Part shown: positions 1 to 6,052 of the stretch, in pieces
Position numbering within the stretch: the stretch's first letter is position 1
Layout of the letters: each line of letters begins with the position of its first letter
Assembly: GCF_900699035.1 (NCBI RefSeq)
Contig: NZ_LR217740.1
Location: 1 to 6,052, forward strand
DNA length: 6,052 nucleotides
Direction: 5' to 3'
Origin: Buchnera aphidicola (Cinara piceae)
GTDB taxonomy: Bacteria; Pseudomonadota; Gammaproteobacteria; Enterobacterales; Enterobacteriaceae
The notes under the pieces: model-generated
The model's input: the letters and a program-made list of their open reading frames with translations, nothing else
Databases searched by the model: none
Told to the model about the DNA's origin: nothing
Program-made: the position numbers and the translations under genes

Positions 1-63
1 TTAGATGCATGTTGTAAAAAAACATATATGCTTCCTAAAAAGATAAACGCAAAATAACTTTAT

Positions 64-89
64 AAAAAAAAAAAAGAAAAAAAAAAAAA
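64..89 (+). repeat. A-tract (A12-G-A13), UP-element-like
   Basis: Twelve A residues (64-75), a single G (76) and thirteen A residues (77-89) run up to the proposed -35 box at 88-93. From a transcription start near 123, this covers about -59 to -34, where A/T-rich UP elements contact the RNA polymerase alpha subunit C-terminal domain in enterobacteria. The tract is plain in the sequence. The UP-element role is inference, and A runs are common in such A+T-rich DNA. Confidence 0.5.
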
Positions 90-116
90 GACAAAATATA
101 TTTTATATAGTATACT
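88..116 (+). promoter_or_regulatory. Candidate sigma70 promoter for leuBCD
   Basis: A -10 box TATACT (111-116, five of six consensus bases) lies exactly 17 bp after AAGACA (88-93, four of six bases of TTGACA). Predicted transcription would start near 123, giving a leader of about 40 bases before the leuB GTG. It is the best-spaced pair seen upstream of leuB. Chance matches are frequent in A+T-rich DNA, so this is a good candidate and not a certain site. Confidence 0.5.
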
Positions 117-163
117 TTAATACAATAAATTTTTATAAAAAGATATTAAAAAGGCAATAAAAA

Positions 164-1261
164 GTGAAAAAAATATTTAATATAGCAGTTCTACCTGGAG
201 ATGGAATTGGTCCTGAAGTCATATCCCAAACATATAAAATTTTAGATGTTATAAATAAAAAATTTGATTTTAAAATAGAAACTAATGAATTTGATATTGG
301 AGGTATAGCATTTGACAAATTTGGGACACCATTACCTAAAAAAACACTTGATGGGTGTATACAATCTAATGCAATTTTATTTGGTTCTATAGGTGGAGAA
401 AAATGGACACGTTTATCACGTGATAAACAGCCTGAAACAGGCGCTTTATTGCCACTTAGACGATTTTTTAATTTATTTATGAATATTAGGCCTATTAAAT
501 TAAATTTTGCTTTAAAACAGCTATCACCGTTAAAAACAGAAATAATAAAAAATGGTTTTGATATTTTATGTGTTCGTGAATTAATTGGTGGAATATATTT
601 TGGTTTACCCAAAGGTAGAAACACATTTGATAAAAAAAATATTTCTGCTTTTGATACAGAAATTTATTCCACAAAAGAAATTGAAAGAATTGCTAATATT
701 GCATTTCAATTATCTTTAAAAAGAAGAAAAATTGTTTTTTCTATAGATAAAGCAAATGTACTAGAAAGTTCTTCTTTATGGAGAGAAGTTGTAACAAGAG
801 TTTCTAAAAATTTCCCTGAAGTTAAATTAATCCATTTATATGTAGATAATGCTGCAATGCAAATTATTAAAAATCCTAGCCAGTTTGATGTAATATTATG
901 TTCAAATTTGTTTGGTGATATTTTATCAGATGAATGTGCAATGTTAACTGGTTCTATTGGTATGCTTCCTTCTGCTAGTTTAAATAAAAGTTTTTTTGGT
1001 TTATTTGAACCTGCAGGTGGATCAGCTCCAGATTTAGAGGGTAAAAATTTAGCAAACCCTATTGCACAAATCCTTTCTTTAGCATTATTATGTGAATATT
1101 CATTAAAGTTAAATAATGTTGCTCAATTTATTGAATTGGCTGTAATAAATACTTTAAAAAAAGGATATAGAACATTAGATATTTCTAATGGAAAAAATTA
1201 TATTACAACTAGTCAAATGGGTAATAATATTGCAAAAACATTATCTGAGATAATAAAATAA
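164..1261 (+). CDS. leuB: 3-isopropylmalate dehydrogenase (LeuB)
   Basis: LeuB is a cytoplasmic NAD-dependent enzyme that oxidises and decarboxylates (2R,3S)-3-isopropylmalate to 2-oxoisocaproate, the last step before transamination to leucine. The 365 residues match the usual enterobacterial length (about 363). Visible motifs are [13 protein letters not shown] near residues 7-19, LLPLRRFF with the substrate arginines (R99, R109), [17 protein letters not shown] (R138, Y145), [11 protein letters not shown] with the catalytic Lys (K196), and YVDNAAMQ (D228) through [10 protein letters not shown] (D252, D256) for divalent metal. The NAD-binding segment [17 protein letters not shown] lies at 279-295. 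The GTG start is chosen because it restores the conserved N-terminus and the next in-frame Met is at residue 106. AAGG (151-154) is a plausible ribosome site. The TAA overlaps the leuC ATG by one base, implying translational coupling. No active-site residue I could check is missing. Confidence 0.97.
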   Translation: MKKIFNIAVLPGDGIGPEVISQTYKILDVINKKFDFKIETNEFDIGGIAFDKFGTPLPKKTLDGCIQSNAILFGSIGGEKWTRLSRDKQPETGALLPLRRFFNLFMNIRPIKLNFALKQLSPLKTEIIKNGFDILCVRELIGGIYFGLPKGRNTFDKKNISAFDTEIYSTKEIERIANIAFQLSLKRRKIVFSIDKANVLESSSLWREVVTRVSKNFPEVKLIHLYVDNAAMQIIKNPSQFDVILCSNLFGDILSDECAMLTGSIGMLPSASLNKSFFGLFEPAGGSAPDLEGKNLANPIAQILSLALLCEYSLKLNNVAQFIELAVINTLKKGYRTLDISNGKNYITTSQMGNNIAKTLSEIIK

Positions 1262-2664
1262 TGAAAACAACTTTATATCAAAAAATATTTAATTCACATC
1301 TAGTGTATGAAGAAAAAAATATTACACCAATTATTTATATTGATTTACATTTAATTCATGAAGTAACATCCCCTCAAGCATTTGATGGTTTAAGATTAAA
1401 AAATAGAATTGTTCGTAGATCAAATCAAACCTTTGCAACGATGGATCATAATGTTTCAACTATATCAAGAAATATTAATTCATCTACAAAAATGGCACAA
1501 AAACAAATAAAAACATTAATAAAAAACTGTCAAGAATTTAACATTCCATATTATGATTTAAATAATATAAATCAAGGAATTGTGCATGTAATAGGGCCGG
1601 AACAAGGAATGACTTTACCGGGTATGACTATTGTTTGTGGTGATTCACATACTTCTACACATGGTGCATTTGGTGCTTTAGCTTTTGGGATTGGTACTTC
1701 TGAAGTAGAACATGTTTTTGCTACTCAAACTTTACCGCAAAACCGCTTGAAGAATATGAAAATTCATATTTATGGAAATCTAAAAAAGAATATATATCCT
1801 AAAGATATTATATTAAAAATTATTCATGATTTAGGTACTTCTGGCGGTGTAGGTTGTGTAGTAGAATTTACAGGATCTATTATTAAAGAAATGAGTATGG
1901 AAGGTCGTATGACAATTTGTAATATGGCAATTGAAATGGGTGCAAAATCAGGAATTATACAACCTGATCATATTACTTATGAATATTTAAAAAACAAAAA
2001 TTTTATTCCTAAAAATCGCCCATGGAATGAATATACGAAAAAATGGGGTTATTTAAAATCAGGACCAGAATCTATTTTTGAAAAAAATTTTTCAATCAAT
2101 ATATCAAATTTATCTCCTCAAATTACATGGGGGACAAATCCATCTCAAGTAATTTCTATTGATGATAAAATTCCAGATTTAAAAAATTTTAATGATAAAA
2201 ATTTATTAGAAGACGCAAAAAGATCTTTGGAATATATGGGTTTAAAAGCAGGGACTAGTTTAATAAATATACCTGTAGATAAAGTATTTATTGGTTCGTG
2301 TACCAATTCTCGAATTGAAGACTTACGAATTGTTGCGTCAGTAGTACAAAATAAATTTGTAGCAGATAATGTAGATGCTTTCATTGTACCCGGGTCAGGG
2401 TTAGTGAAAAAACAAGCTGAAAAAGAAGGGTTAGATAAGATCTTTAAAAAATCTGGTTTTCAATGGAGGCATGCAGGTTGTTCTATGTGTCTCGGTATGA
2501 ATGAAGATCAATTAAAATCAGGAGAAAGATGTGCTTCTACAAGTAATAGGAATTTTGAAAGCAGACAAGGCCCAAAAGGGAGGACACATTTAATGAGCCC
2601 ATGGTTAGCTGCGCAAACAGCTTTATACGGTAAATTTATTAATGTTAATAAAAAAACTCATTAA
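1261..2664 (+). CDS. leuC: 3-isopropylmalate dehydratase large subunit (LeuC)
   Basis: LeuC is the catalytic, iron-sulfur subunit of isopropylmalate isomerase. With LeuD it converts 2-isopropylmalate to 3-isopropylmalate in the cytoplasm. It belongs to the aconitase family. The 467 residues match E. coli LeuC (466). The three cysteines expected to hold the [4Fe-4S] cluster are present: C347 in [14 protein letters not shown], and C407 and C410 in GCSMCLGMN. Other family signatures are [11 protein letters not shown] (57-67), [20 protein letters not shown] (121-140), [14 protein letters not shown] (145-158) and [17 protein letters not shown] (421-437). The start overlaps the leuB stop (TAATG). 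GAGA at 1247-1250 inside leuB may serve as the ribosome site, and reinitiation is likely. The stop codon lies at the centre of a perfect palindrome (2651-2674). Confidence 0.98.
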   Translation: MKTTLYQKIFNSHLVYEEKNITPIIYIDLHLIHEVTSPQAFDGLRLKNRIVRRSNQTFATMDHNVSTISRNINSSTKMAQKQIKTLIKNCQEFNIPYYDLNNINQGIVHVIGPEQGMTLPGMTIVCGDSHTSTHGAFGALAFGIGTSEVEHVFATQTLPQNRLKNMKIHIYGNLKKNIYPKDIILKIIHDLGTSGGVGCVVEFTGSIIKEMSMEGRMTICNMAIEMGAKSGIIQPDHITYEYLKNKNFIPKNRPWNEYTKKWGYLKSGPESIFEKNFSINISNLSPQITWGTNPSQVISIDDKIPDLKNFNDKNLLEDAKRSLEYMGLKAGTSLINIPVDKVFIGSCTNSRIEDLRIVASVVQNKFVADNVDAFIVPGSGLVKKQAEKEGLDKIFKKSGFQWRHAGCSMCLGMNEDQLKSGERCASTSNRNFESRQGPKGRTHLMSPWLAAQTALYGKFINVNKKTH

Positions 2665-2674
2665 TGAGTTTTTT
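2651..2674. repeat. Perfect 24-bp palindrome across the leuC/leuD junction
   Basis: The two 12-base arms, AAAAAACTCATT and AATGAGTTTTTT, are exact reverse complements, with the centre between 2662 and 2663. In RNA they could form a 10-bp stem closed by UUAA and ending in a U6 strand. The element contains the leuC TAA (2662-2664) and an overlapping ATG (2664) that is in frame with leuD. The structure is plain from the sequence. Possible roles are a weak terminator or attenuator inside the operon, a block on the first ATG, or an mRNA stabiliser. Confidence 0.75.
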
Positions 2675-2693
2675 CAAAGATAATTTTTTTTAT

Positions 2694-3311
2694 ATGAAAA
2701 ATTTTATAAAACATATTGGTTCTATAGCTCCTTTGGATATATCAAATATAGATACAGATATAATTATTCCTAAACAATTTTTGCAAAAAATTAATAAAAA
2801 GGGATTTGGTAAACATTTATTTCATAATTGGAGATTTTTAGATCATTTAGGGGAGATAGAAAACCCTAATTTTATATTAAATAAAAAAATTTATCGCAAT
2901 TCTAGTATTTTATTAACTAGAAGTAATTTTGGTTGTGGCTCTTCTAGAGAACATGCTGTTTGGTCTTTATTGGACTATGGGTTTAAAGTAATAATTGGAC
3001 AAAGTTTTTCAGATATTTTTGTAAATAATTGTCTAAACAATAGATTATTGTTAATTTCTTTTTCTAAAAAAATAATAGACAAATTATTTTTTATAATAAA
3101 GAAGAAAAAAAACATTATTTGTATGATTAATTTATTAAAAGAAAAAATTTTTATTGATAACAATAGTATATCCTTTTCAATTAACCCGATACACAAACAA
3201 AGTATTATGTATAATTTCGATAATATTGATTATACTTTAACACATGAAAAGAAAATAGATTTATACGAAAAAAATAAATATCAATACTGTTTTATTTCTA
3301 ATAATTATTAA
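2694..3311 (+). CDS. leuD: 3-isopropylmalate dehydratase small subunit (LeuD)
   Basis: LeuD is the swivel-domain partner of LeuC in isopropylmalate isomerase. From the ATG at 2694 the product is 205 residues (E. coli 201) and begins MKNFIKHIGS, which aligns with the normal LeuD N-terminus. An in-frame ATG at 2664, overlapping the leuC stop, would add ten residues ([10 protein letters not shown]) with no counterpart in the family. I prefer 2694, although coupled translation from 2664 is possible and neither start has a strong ribosome site. Signatures counted from 2694 are NIDTDIIIPKQFLQK (residues 18-32) and the substrate-recognition loop FGCGSSREHAVWSL (79-92), followed by DYGFKVIIGQSFSDIF. 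The C-terminal third is diverged: the family's MNGLDSIG-like segment reads MYNFDNID. The core is intact, so the gene is probably functional. Confidence 0.95.
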   Translation: MKNFIKHIGSIAPLDISNIDTDIIIPKQFLQKINKKGFGKHLFHNWRFLDHLGEIENPNFILNKKIYRNSSILLTRSNFGCGSSREHAVWSLLDYGFKVIIGQSFSDIFVNNCLNNRLLLISFSKKIIDKLFFIIKKKKNIICMINLLKEKIFIDNNSISFSINPIHKQSIMYNFDNIDYTLTHEKKIDLYEKNKYQYCFISNNY

Positions 3312-3329
3312 TTTATAATTAATATTTTA

Positions 3330-3374
3330 CCCATAAAATTTTTGTATAAAAACATAAAAATTTTATGGGGTTTT
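3330..3374 (+). terminator. Strong hairpin after leuD, terminator-like
   Basis: CCCATAAAATTTTT (3330-3343) and AAAAATTTTATGGG (3356-3369) are perfectly complementary over 14 bp. One G-U and one U-A pair can extend the stem inwards, leaving a loop of about eight bases. TTTT (3371-3374) follows after one G. The hairpin starts 18 bases after the leuD stop, so it probably ends or stabilises the leuBCD transcript before leuA. The U run is short, so readthrough is plausible. Long inverted repeats are known in Buchnera leucine plasmids, but whether this matches a named one cannot be told here. Confidence 0.65.
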
Positions 3375-3434
3375 ATATAAAACTAATTTTTTAAATTATT
3401 TTAATTGTAATTTTATTTTTGAGATATTTCTAAT

Positions 3435-4985
3435 ATGGACAAAAAAATTATTATTTTTGATACTACATTACGCGATGGTGAACAATCATTACAAGCTAGT
3501 TTAACGGTGAGTGAAAAAATTCAAATTGCTTTAGCTTTAGAGCGATTAGGGGTAGATGTTATTGAAGCTGGATTTCCAATTTCTTCTCCTGGTGATTTTA
3601 AATCAATACAATCTATTTCTAAAATAATTAAAAAAAGTCAAATATGTAGTTTAGCTCGTTGTTTACCGGAAGATATTGATATTGCAGCGCGAGCAATGGA
3701 ACGAGCAATTAATTTCAGAATACATCTTTTTTTAGGTACTTCTAATTTACATATATTTTCTAAATTAAAAAAAAGTTTTAATGAAATAATGGATATGGCT
3801 GTTTCTTCTATTATGAGAGCTAAAAAATATACAACTAATATTGAATTTTCATGTGAAGATGCAGGACGAACATCATTGGATAATCTATGTAAAATTGTTG
3901 AAACTGTTATTAAAGCCGGAGCTACTACAATTAATATTCCAGATACTGTAGGTTACACCACACCAACACAATTTAAAAAAATAATTTCAACTTTATTTAA
4001 TCGCGTTAAAAATATTAATCAAGCAATAATTTCAGTTCATTGTCATAATGATTTAGGAATGGCTGTGGGGAATTCTATTAGTGCTATTGAAGCTGGAGCA
4101 ATGCAAATTGAAGGAACAATTAATGGGTTAGGTGAACGAGCGGGAAATACTGCTTTAGAAGAGGTCATTATGGCTTTAGATATACATAAAAAAAAATTTA
4201 ATAAATATACAAATATAAATTTAAAAGAAATTTATAGAACCAGCAAGATAGTAAGCCAATTTTGTAATATGCCAATTCCAATTAATAAAGCCATTGTAGG
4301 GAAAAATGCATTTTTACATTCATCAGGTATTCATCAGGATGGTGTATTAAAAAACAGAGAAAATTATGAGATCATTAATCCAAATTCTATTGGATTGAAT
4401 ACTTGTAAATTAAATTTAACATCTCGTTCGGGGAGGGCGGCTATAGAATATCATATGAAAGAAATGGGATATAAAAATAGTGATTATAATTTAAATGAAT
4501 TATATATTGATTTTTTAAAATTAGCAGATAAAAAAGGACAAATTTTTGATTATGATCTAGAAGCTTTAGCTTTTTTTAAAAAACAACAAAATATTGAAGA
4601 ATATTTTAAGTTAGAATATTTTGATGTGCAAACCAAATTATCCGGTCTTTCTGTTGCGTCTATTATTTTAATGTGTGGAGCCCAAACTAATATCCAAAAA
4701 GCTACTACAAGTAATGGCCCTGTTGATGCTATATATCAAGCTTTAAATAAAGCAACATTATATCCTATTATTTTAAAAAAATTTCATTTAGAAGCAAATG
4801 GAGAAGGAAAGGATGCGTTAGGGAAGGTAGATATTGTCGTACAATATAAATTACGTAATTTTCATGGAGTTGGGTTAGCTACTGATATTATTGAAGCTTC
4901 CGCTCAAGCTATGATCAATGTATTAAATTACATTTGGAAATCTAAGCAAGTTAATAAAGAATTAGAGAAAAAAAATAATATTTAA
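3435..4985 (+). CDS. leuA: 2-isopropylmalate synthase (LeuA)
   Basis: LeuA catalyses the committed step of leucine synthesis: condensation of acetyl-CoA with 2-oxoisovalerate to 2-isopropylmalate in the cytoplasm. The 516 residues compare with 523 in E. coli. The N-terminal TIM barrel begins [19 protein letters not shown] (metal ligand D14, R13). It contains [10 protein letters not shown] (137-146), [10 protein letters not shown] with metal-binding H202 and H204, and [14 protein letters not shown] with N238. The linker includes [18 protein letters not shown] (295-312). The C-terminal domain, from about residue 390, keeps [26 protein letters not shown] and [15 protein letters not shown], the leucine-binding regulatory region, so feedback inhibition may persist. 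GAGA (3421-3424) is a possible ribosome site. leuA lies 123 bp after leuD behind a hairpin, which is unusual because it normally precedes leuB. I see no clear promoter of its own. Confidence 0.98.
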   Translation: MDKKIIIFDTTLRDGEQSLQASLTVSEKIQIALALERLGVDVIEAGFPISSPGDFKSIQSISKIIKKSQICSLARCLPEDIDIAARAMERAINFRIHLFLGTSNLHIFSKLKKSFNEIMDMAVSSIMRAKKYTTNIEFSCEDAGRTSLDNLCKIVETVIKAGATTINIPDTVGYTTPTQFKKIISTLFNRVKNINQAIISVHCHNDLGMAVGNSISAIEAGAMQIEGTINGLGERAGNTALEEVIMALDIHKKKFNKYTNINLKEIYRTSKIVSQFCNMPIPINKAIVGKNAFLHSSGIHQDGVLKNRENYEIINPNSIGLNTCKLNLTSRSGRAAIEYHMKEMGYKNSDYNLNELYIDFLKLADKKGQIFDYDLEALAFFKKQQNIEEYFKLEYFDVQTKLSGLSVASIILMCGAQTNIQKATTSNGPVDAIYQALNKATLYPIILKKFHLEANGEGKDALGKVDIVVQYKLRNFHGVGLATDIIEASAQAMINVLNYIWKSKQVNKELEKKNNI

Positions 4986-5001
4986 TCCTATTTAAAATTA
5001 T

Positions 5002-5024
5002 CTATCATATTTATGATAGTTTTT
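5002..5024 (+). terminator. Small hairpin with T5 between leuA and repA
   Basis: CTATCAT (5002-5008) and ATGATAG (5013-5019) pair around the loop ATTT, followed directly by TTTTT (5020-5024). This has the form of a rho-independent terminator for leuA, but with only two G-C pairs the stem is weak. Partial readthrough into repA, which begins 15 bases later, is therefore likely. It could equally act as a leader structure limiting repA expression. Confidence 0.45.
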
Positions 5025-5038
5025 ACATGTGAGTATTT

Positions 5039-5884
5039 ATGGTAAAAAAAAAATACGTATATAACCCATACCCACAATTTATTCAACCAGAGAATCATAA
5101 AAAACGTCCAGCTTTTATTAGATATGCTATGAAATGTGCAGCACAAACAGACGTTGCTCGAAATGAAATTTATTATACTAATCCATTAAAAAATCCTGTA
5201 ACCGGTCGTCTACTTCCGCCCCGTAGGAGGCGTTTAAATGAACATAGGGCGCGTGCTTTAAGAGCAATGGTTCAAGCTATGTTATATCATTTTAATATAG
5301 TTTCTACATTAGTAATGGCGTCTGTAGAAAAGTTATCAGATGTATGTGGGTTATCTACATATTCTAGCGCAGGGAATAAGTCTATTACTAGAGCGTCACG
5401 TTTAATTACACAATTTATGGAACCTATGGGGTTAATTAGTTGTCAAAAAGTATGGGATAAAATTTTAAAAATGTATATTCCTAAAATTATATTTTTAAAG
5501 CCACTTTTTTTTATGTTATTTAATATTTCTCAAAGTAGATTAGAATATGTTCGAGTAAAACAATTACAGTGGGTTAATAACCAACTTAAAAAACAAGGAA
5601 AAAATAAGATAACATTTATTGAAGCTGAAGAACTAGCAAAAGAAAAACATATTTATTCTGCTTTATTATTTAGAAAATCTAAACATACAATACGAAAACA
5701 AAAAAATAAAGCAATTAAAATTTTACAATTTGAAGAACAACACGCTCGTTCATATATTTTAAATAACTTAGTAAAAAAATATTCTACCAAAGAACTTTGT
5801 AATTTAGGGTTAGAAAATTTAAAAAGAAAAGTAAATTGTGAATATTTTAAGTTAATAAAATTAGCAAAAAATTCCATTCCTTAA
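5039..5884 (+). CDS. repA: IncFII-family plasmid replication initiator RepA
   Basis: RepA of this family binds the plasmid origin, usually just downstream of its own gene, and starts replication. The 281 residues are close to the usual length (about 285). The best family match is EKLSDVCGLSTYSSAG then NKSITRASRLITQFMEPMGL (residues 97-131), corresponding to the IncFII segment with ECGLATESAAGKLSITRATRAL. It is followed by YIPKIIFLKPLFFML (146-160) and WVNNQLKKQGKN (178-189). A basic stretch RLLPPRRRRLNEHR lies at 57-70, and the C-terminal third is rich in Lys. The start has GAG (5031-5033) five bases upstream and is followed by a run of ten A residues. Only 53 bp separate it from leuA, with no room for a normal copA/tap control region. 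Buchnera leucine plasmids often carry two copies (repA1, repA2); only one is present here, and I cannot tell which. Confidence 0.93.
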   Translation: MVKKKYVYNPYPQFIQPENHKKRPAFIRYAMKCAAQTDVARNEIYYTNPLKNPVTGRLLPPRRRRLNEHRARALRAMVQAMLYHFNIVSTLVMASVEKLSDVCGLSTYSSAGNKSITRASRLITQFMEPMGLISCQKVWDKILKMYIPKIIFLKPLFFMLFNISQSRLEYVRVKQLQWVNNQLKKQGKNKITFIEAEELAKEKHIYSALLFRKSKHTIRKQKNKAIKILQFEEQHARSYILNNLVKKYSTKELCNLGLENLKRKVNCEYFKLIKLAKNSIP

Positions 5885-6052
5885 ATTTTCCTAGTTAACT
5901 ATTTGTATTTTTTTTTTCTTATATGCTTAGCTGCATAGGGGGGTTTTTTTTTAAAAAAAAATTTTTATTCTTAAATATATGAAATTTTCTTTGTTTATAT
6001 AATATTTTTTATTTTTTTAACATTTTTTTAAAAAAAAAAAAATTTTAAAATA
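5885..6052. other. Non-coding region after repA, candidate replication origin
   Basis: No gene is supported in these 168 bases. Contents in order: the palindrome TAGTTAACTA (5892-5901); a T10 run (5908-5917); a small hairpin TATGC/GCATA (5922-5926 and 5933-5937); G6 (5938-5943), which stands out in this A+T-rich DNA; T9 then A9 (5944-5961, an 18-bp palindrome); and near the end T7 and A13 tracts (6023-6042). In IncFII replicons the origin lies just downstream of repA, which makes this the likeliest origin. I saw no match to the DnaA box TTATCCACA on either strand, so the origin call rests on position and composition. Confidence 0.45.
5919..5943. repeat. Hairpin plus G6 with motifs repeated at window start
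   Basis: TATATGCTT (5920-5928) recurs exactly at 25-33, and TTAGCTGCAT (5927-5936) recurs as TTAGATGCAT at 1-10 with nine of ten bases matching. The same segment forms a 5-bp stem, TATGC/GCATA, with a six-base loop, and is followed by G6. The repeats are short and could be chance individually, but both motifs occur together in the same two non-coding places. They may be RepA-binding or other origin sites. Confidence 0.35.

Larger units (their letters stand above)
1..163. other. A+T-rich leader upstream of leuB; possibly part of the origin region
   Basis: No coding sequence is supported here. The stretch holds a short motif TTAGATGCAT at 1-10, the sequence TATATGCTT at 25-33, long A runs at 64-89 and a likely promoter at 88-116, followed by an untranslated leader of about 40 bases. 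I looked for a leucine-rich leader peptide of the leuL kind, with a run of Leu codons and alternative hairpins, and saw none. If the molecule is circular, this region joins the 168 bp after repA to make one non-coding region of about 331 bp. The first 60 bases share motifs with that downstream region. Confidence 0.6.

Noticed and set aside
1..31. Stem ATGTT/AACAT (9-13 with 21-25) as a small RNA or riboswitch
   Set aside because: Only five A+T-rich pairs with no further structure; expected by chance.
133..624. 163-residue open frame on the minus strand over leuB
   Set aside because: It lies opposite conserved leuB codons, has no recognisable family features, and open antisense frames are common in A+T-rich DNA.
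2145..3196. Short minus-strand open frames over leuC (2145-2384) and leuD (2975-3196)
   Set aside because: Both lie antisense to conserved enzymes. The second is just low-complexity Phe/Ile sequence from A runs read backwards, so it is not a membrane protein.
5027..5032. ATG-TGA start-stop before repA as a minimal leader peptide like tap
   Set aside because: It encodes only Met and overlaps the repA ribosome site. It may influence initiation, but nothing shows it is used.
5653..5877. 74-residue minus-strand open frame over the repA 3' end
   Set aside because: It is a shadow of repA with no homology signal or ribosome site. I do not take it as an antisense regulator gene.
5892..5917. TAGTTAACTA palindrome plus T10 as a repA terminator
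   Set aside because: The palindrome has no loop and, folded, would leave only a three-base stem, and the T run is several bases away, so it is too weak to call.
1..6052. tRNA, rRNA, insertion sequence, CRISPR array, toxin-antitoxin or phage genes
   Set aside because: No sequence with these features was seen. Nearly all the window is explained by the five genes, and the remaining gaps are short and A+T-rich.

Overview
The window is strongly A+T-rich, with long A and T runs. It carries five intact genes, all on the + strand: leuB, leuC, leuD, leuA and an IncFII-type repA. All four leucine proteins align closely with their enterobacterial counterparts, but with many codon-level shifts to Lys, Asn, Ile and Phe. 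Leucine biosynthesis genes beside an IncFII RepA in such biased DNA are the hallmark of the leucine plasmid (pLeu) of Buchnera aphidicola, the obligate endosymbiont of aphids. The organism call is inference from this combination. The host aphid cannot be named from the sequence. The window is probably most or all of a small circular plasmid, but its ends share no overlap, so circularity cannot be proved here.

Layout. 1-163 is A+T-rich leader DNA with a likely sigma70-type promoter (88-116) preceded by a long A-tract. leuB (GTG start), leuC and leuD (164-3311) form a tight operon: leuB/leuC overlap by one base (TAATG), and leuC stops inside a perfect 24-bp palindrome just before leuD. A strong hairpin (3330-3369) follows leuD. 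leuA (3435-4985) is a separate downstream gene and is followed by a small hairpin with a T run. repA (5039-5884) starts only 53 bp after leuA. The final 168 bp, plus the first 163 bp if the molecule is circular, contain homopolymer tracts and a repeated short motif, and are the best place for the replication origin.

Function. LeuA condenses 2-oxoisovalerate with acetyl-CoA, LeuCD isomerises the isopropylmalate, and LeuB oxidises it to the direct precursor of leucine, an amino acid aphids cannot make. RepA would maintain the replicon and so the gene dosage of the pathway.

The most unusual points are: the order leuBCD-leuA-repA instead of the usual leuABCD; the absence of a second repA, of yqhA and of any visible copA/tap-like control region before repA; the palindrome at the leuC/leuD junction; and a candidate origin motif that recurs on both sides of the window ends. 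No unknown enzymatic system was found.
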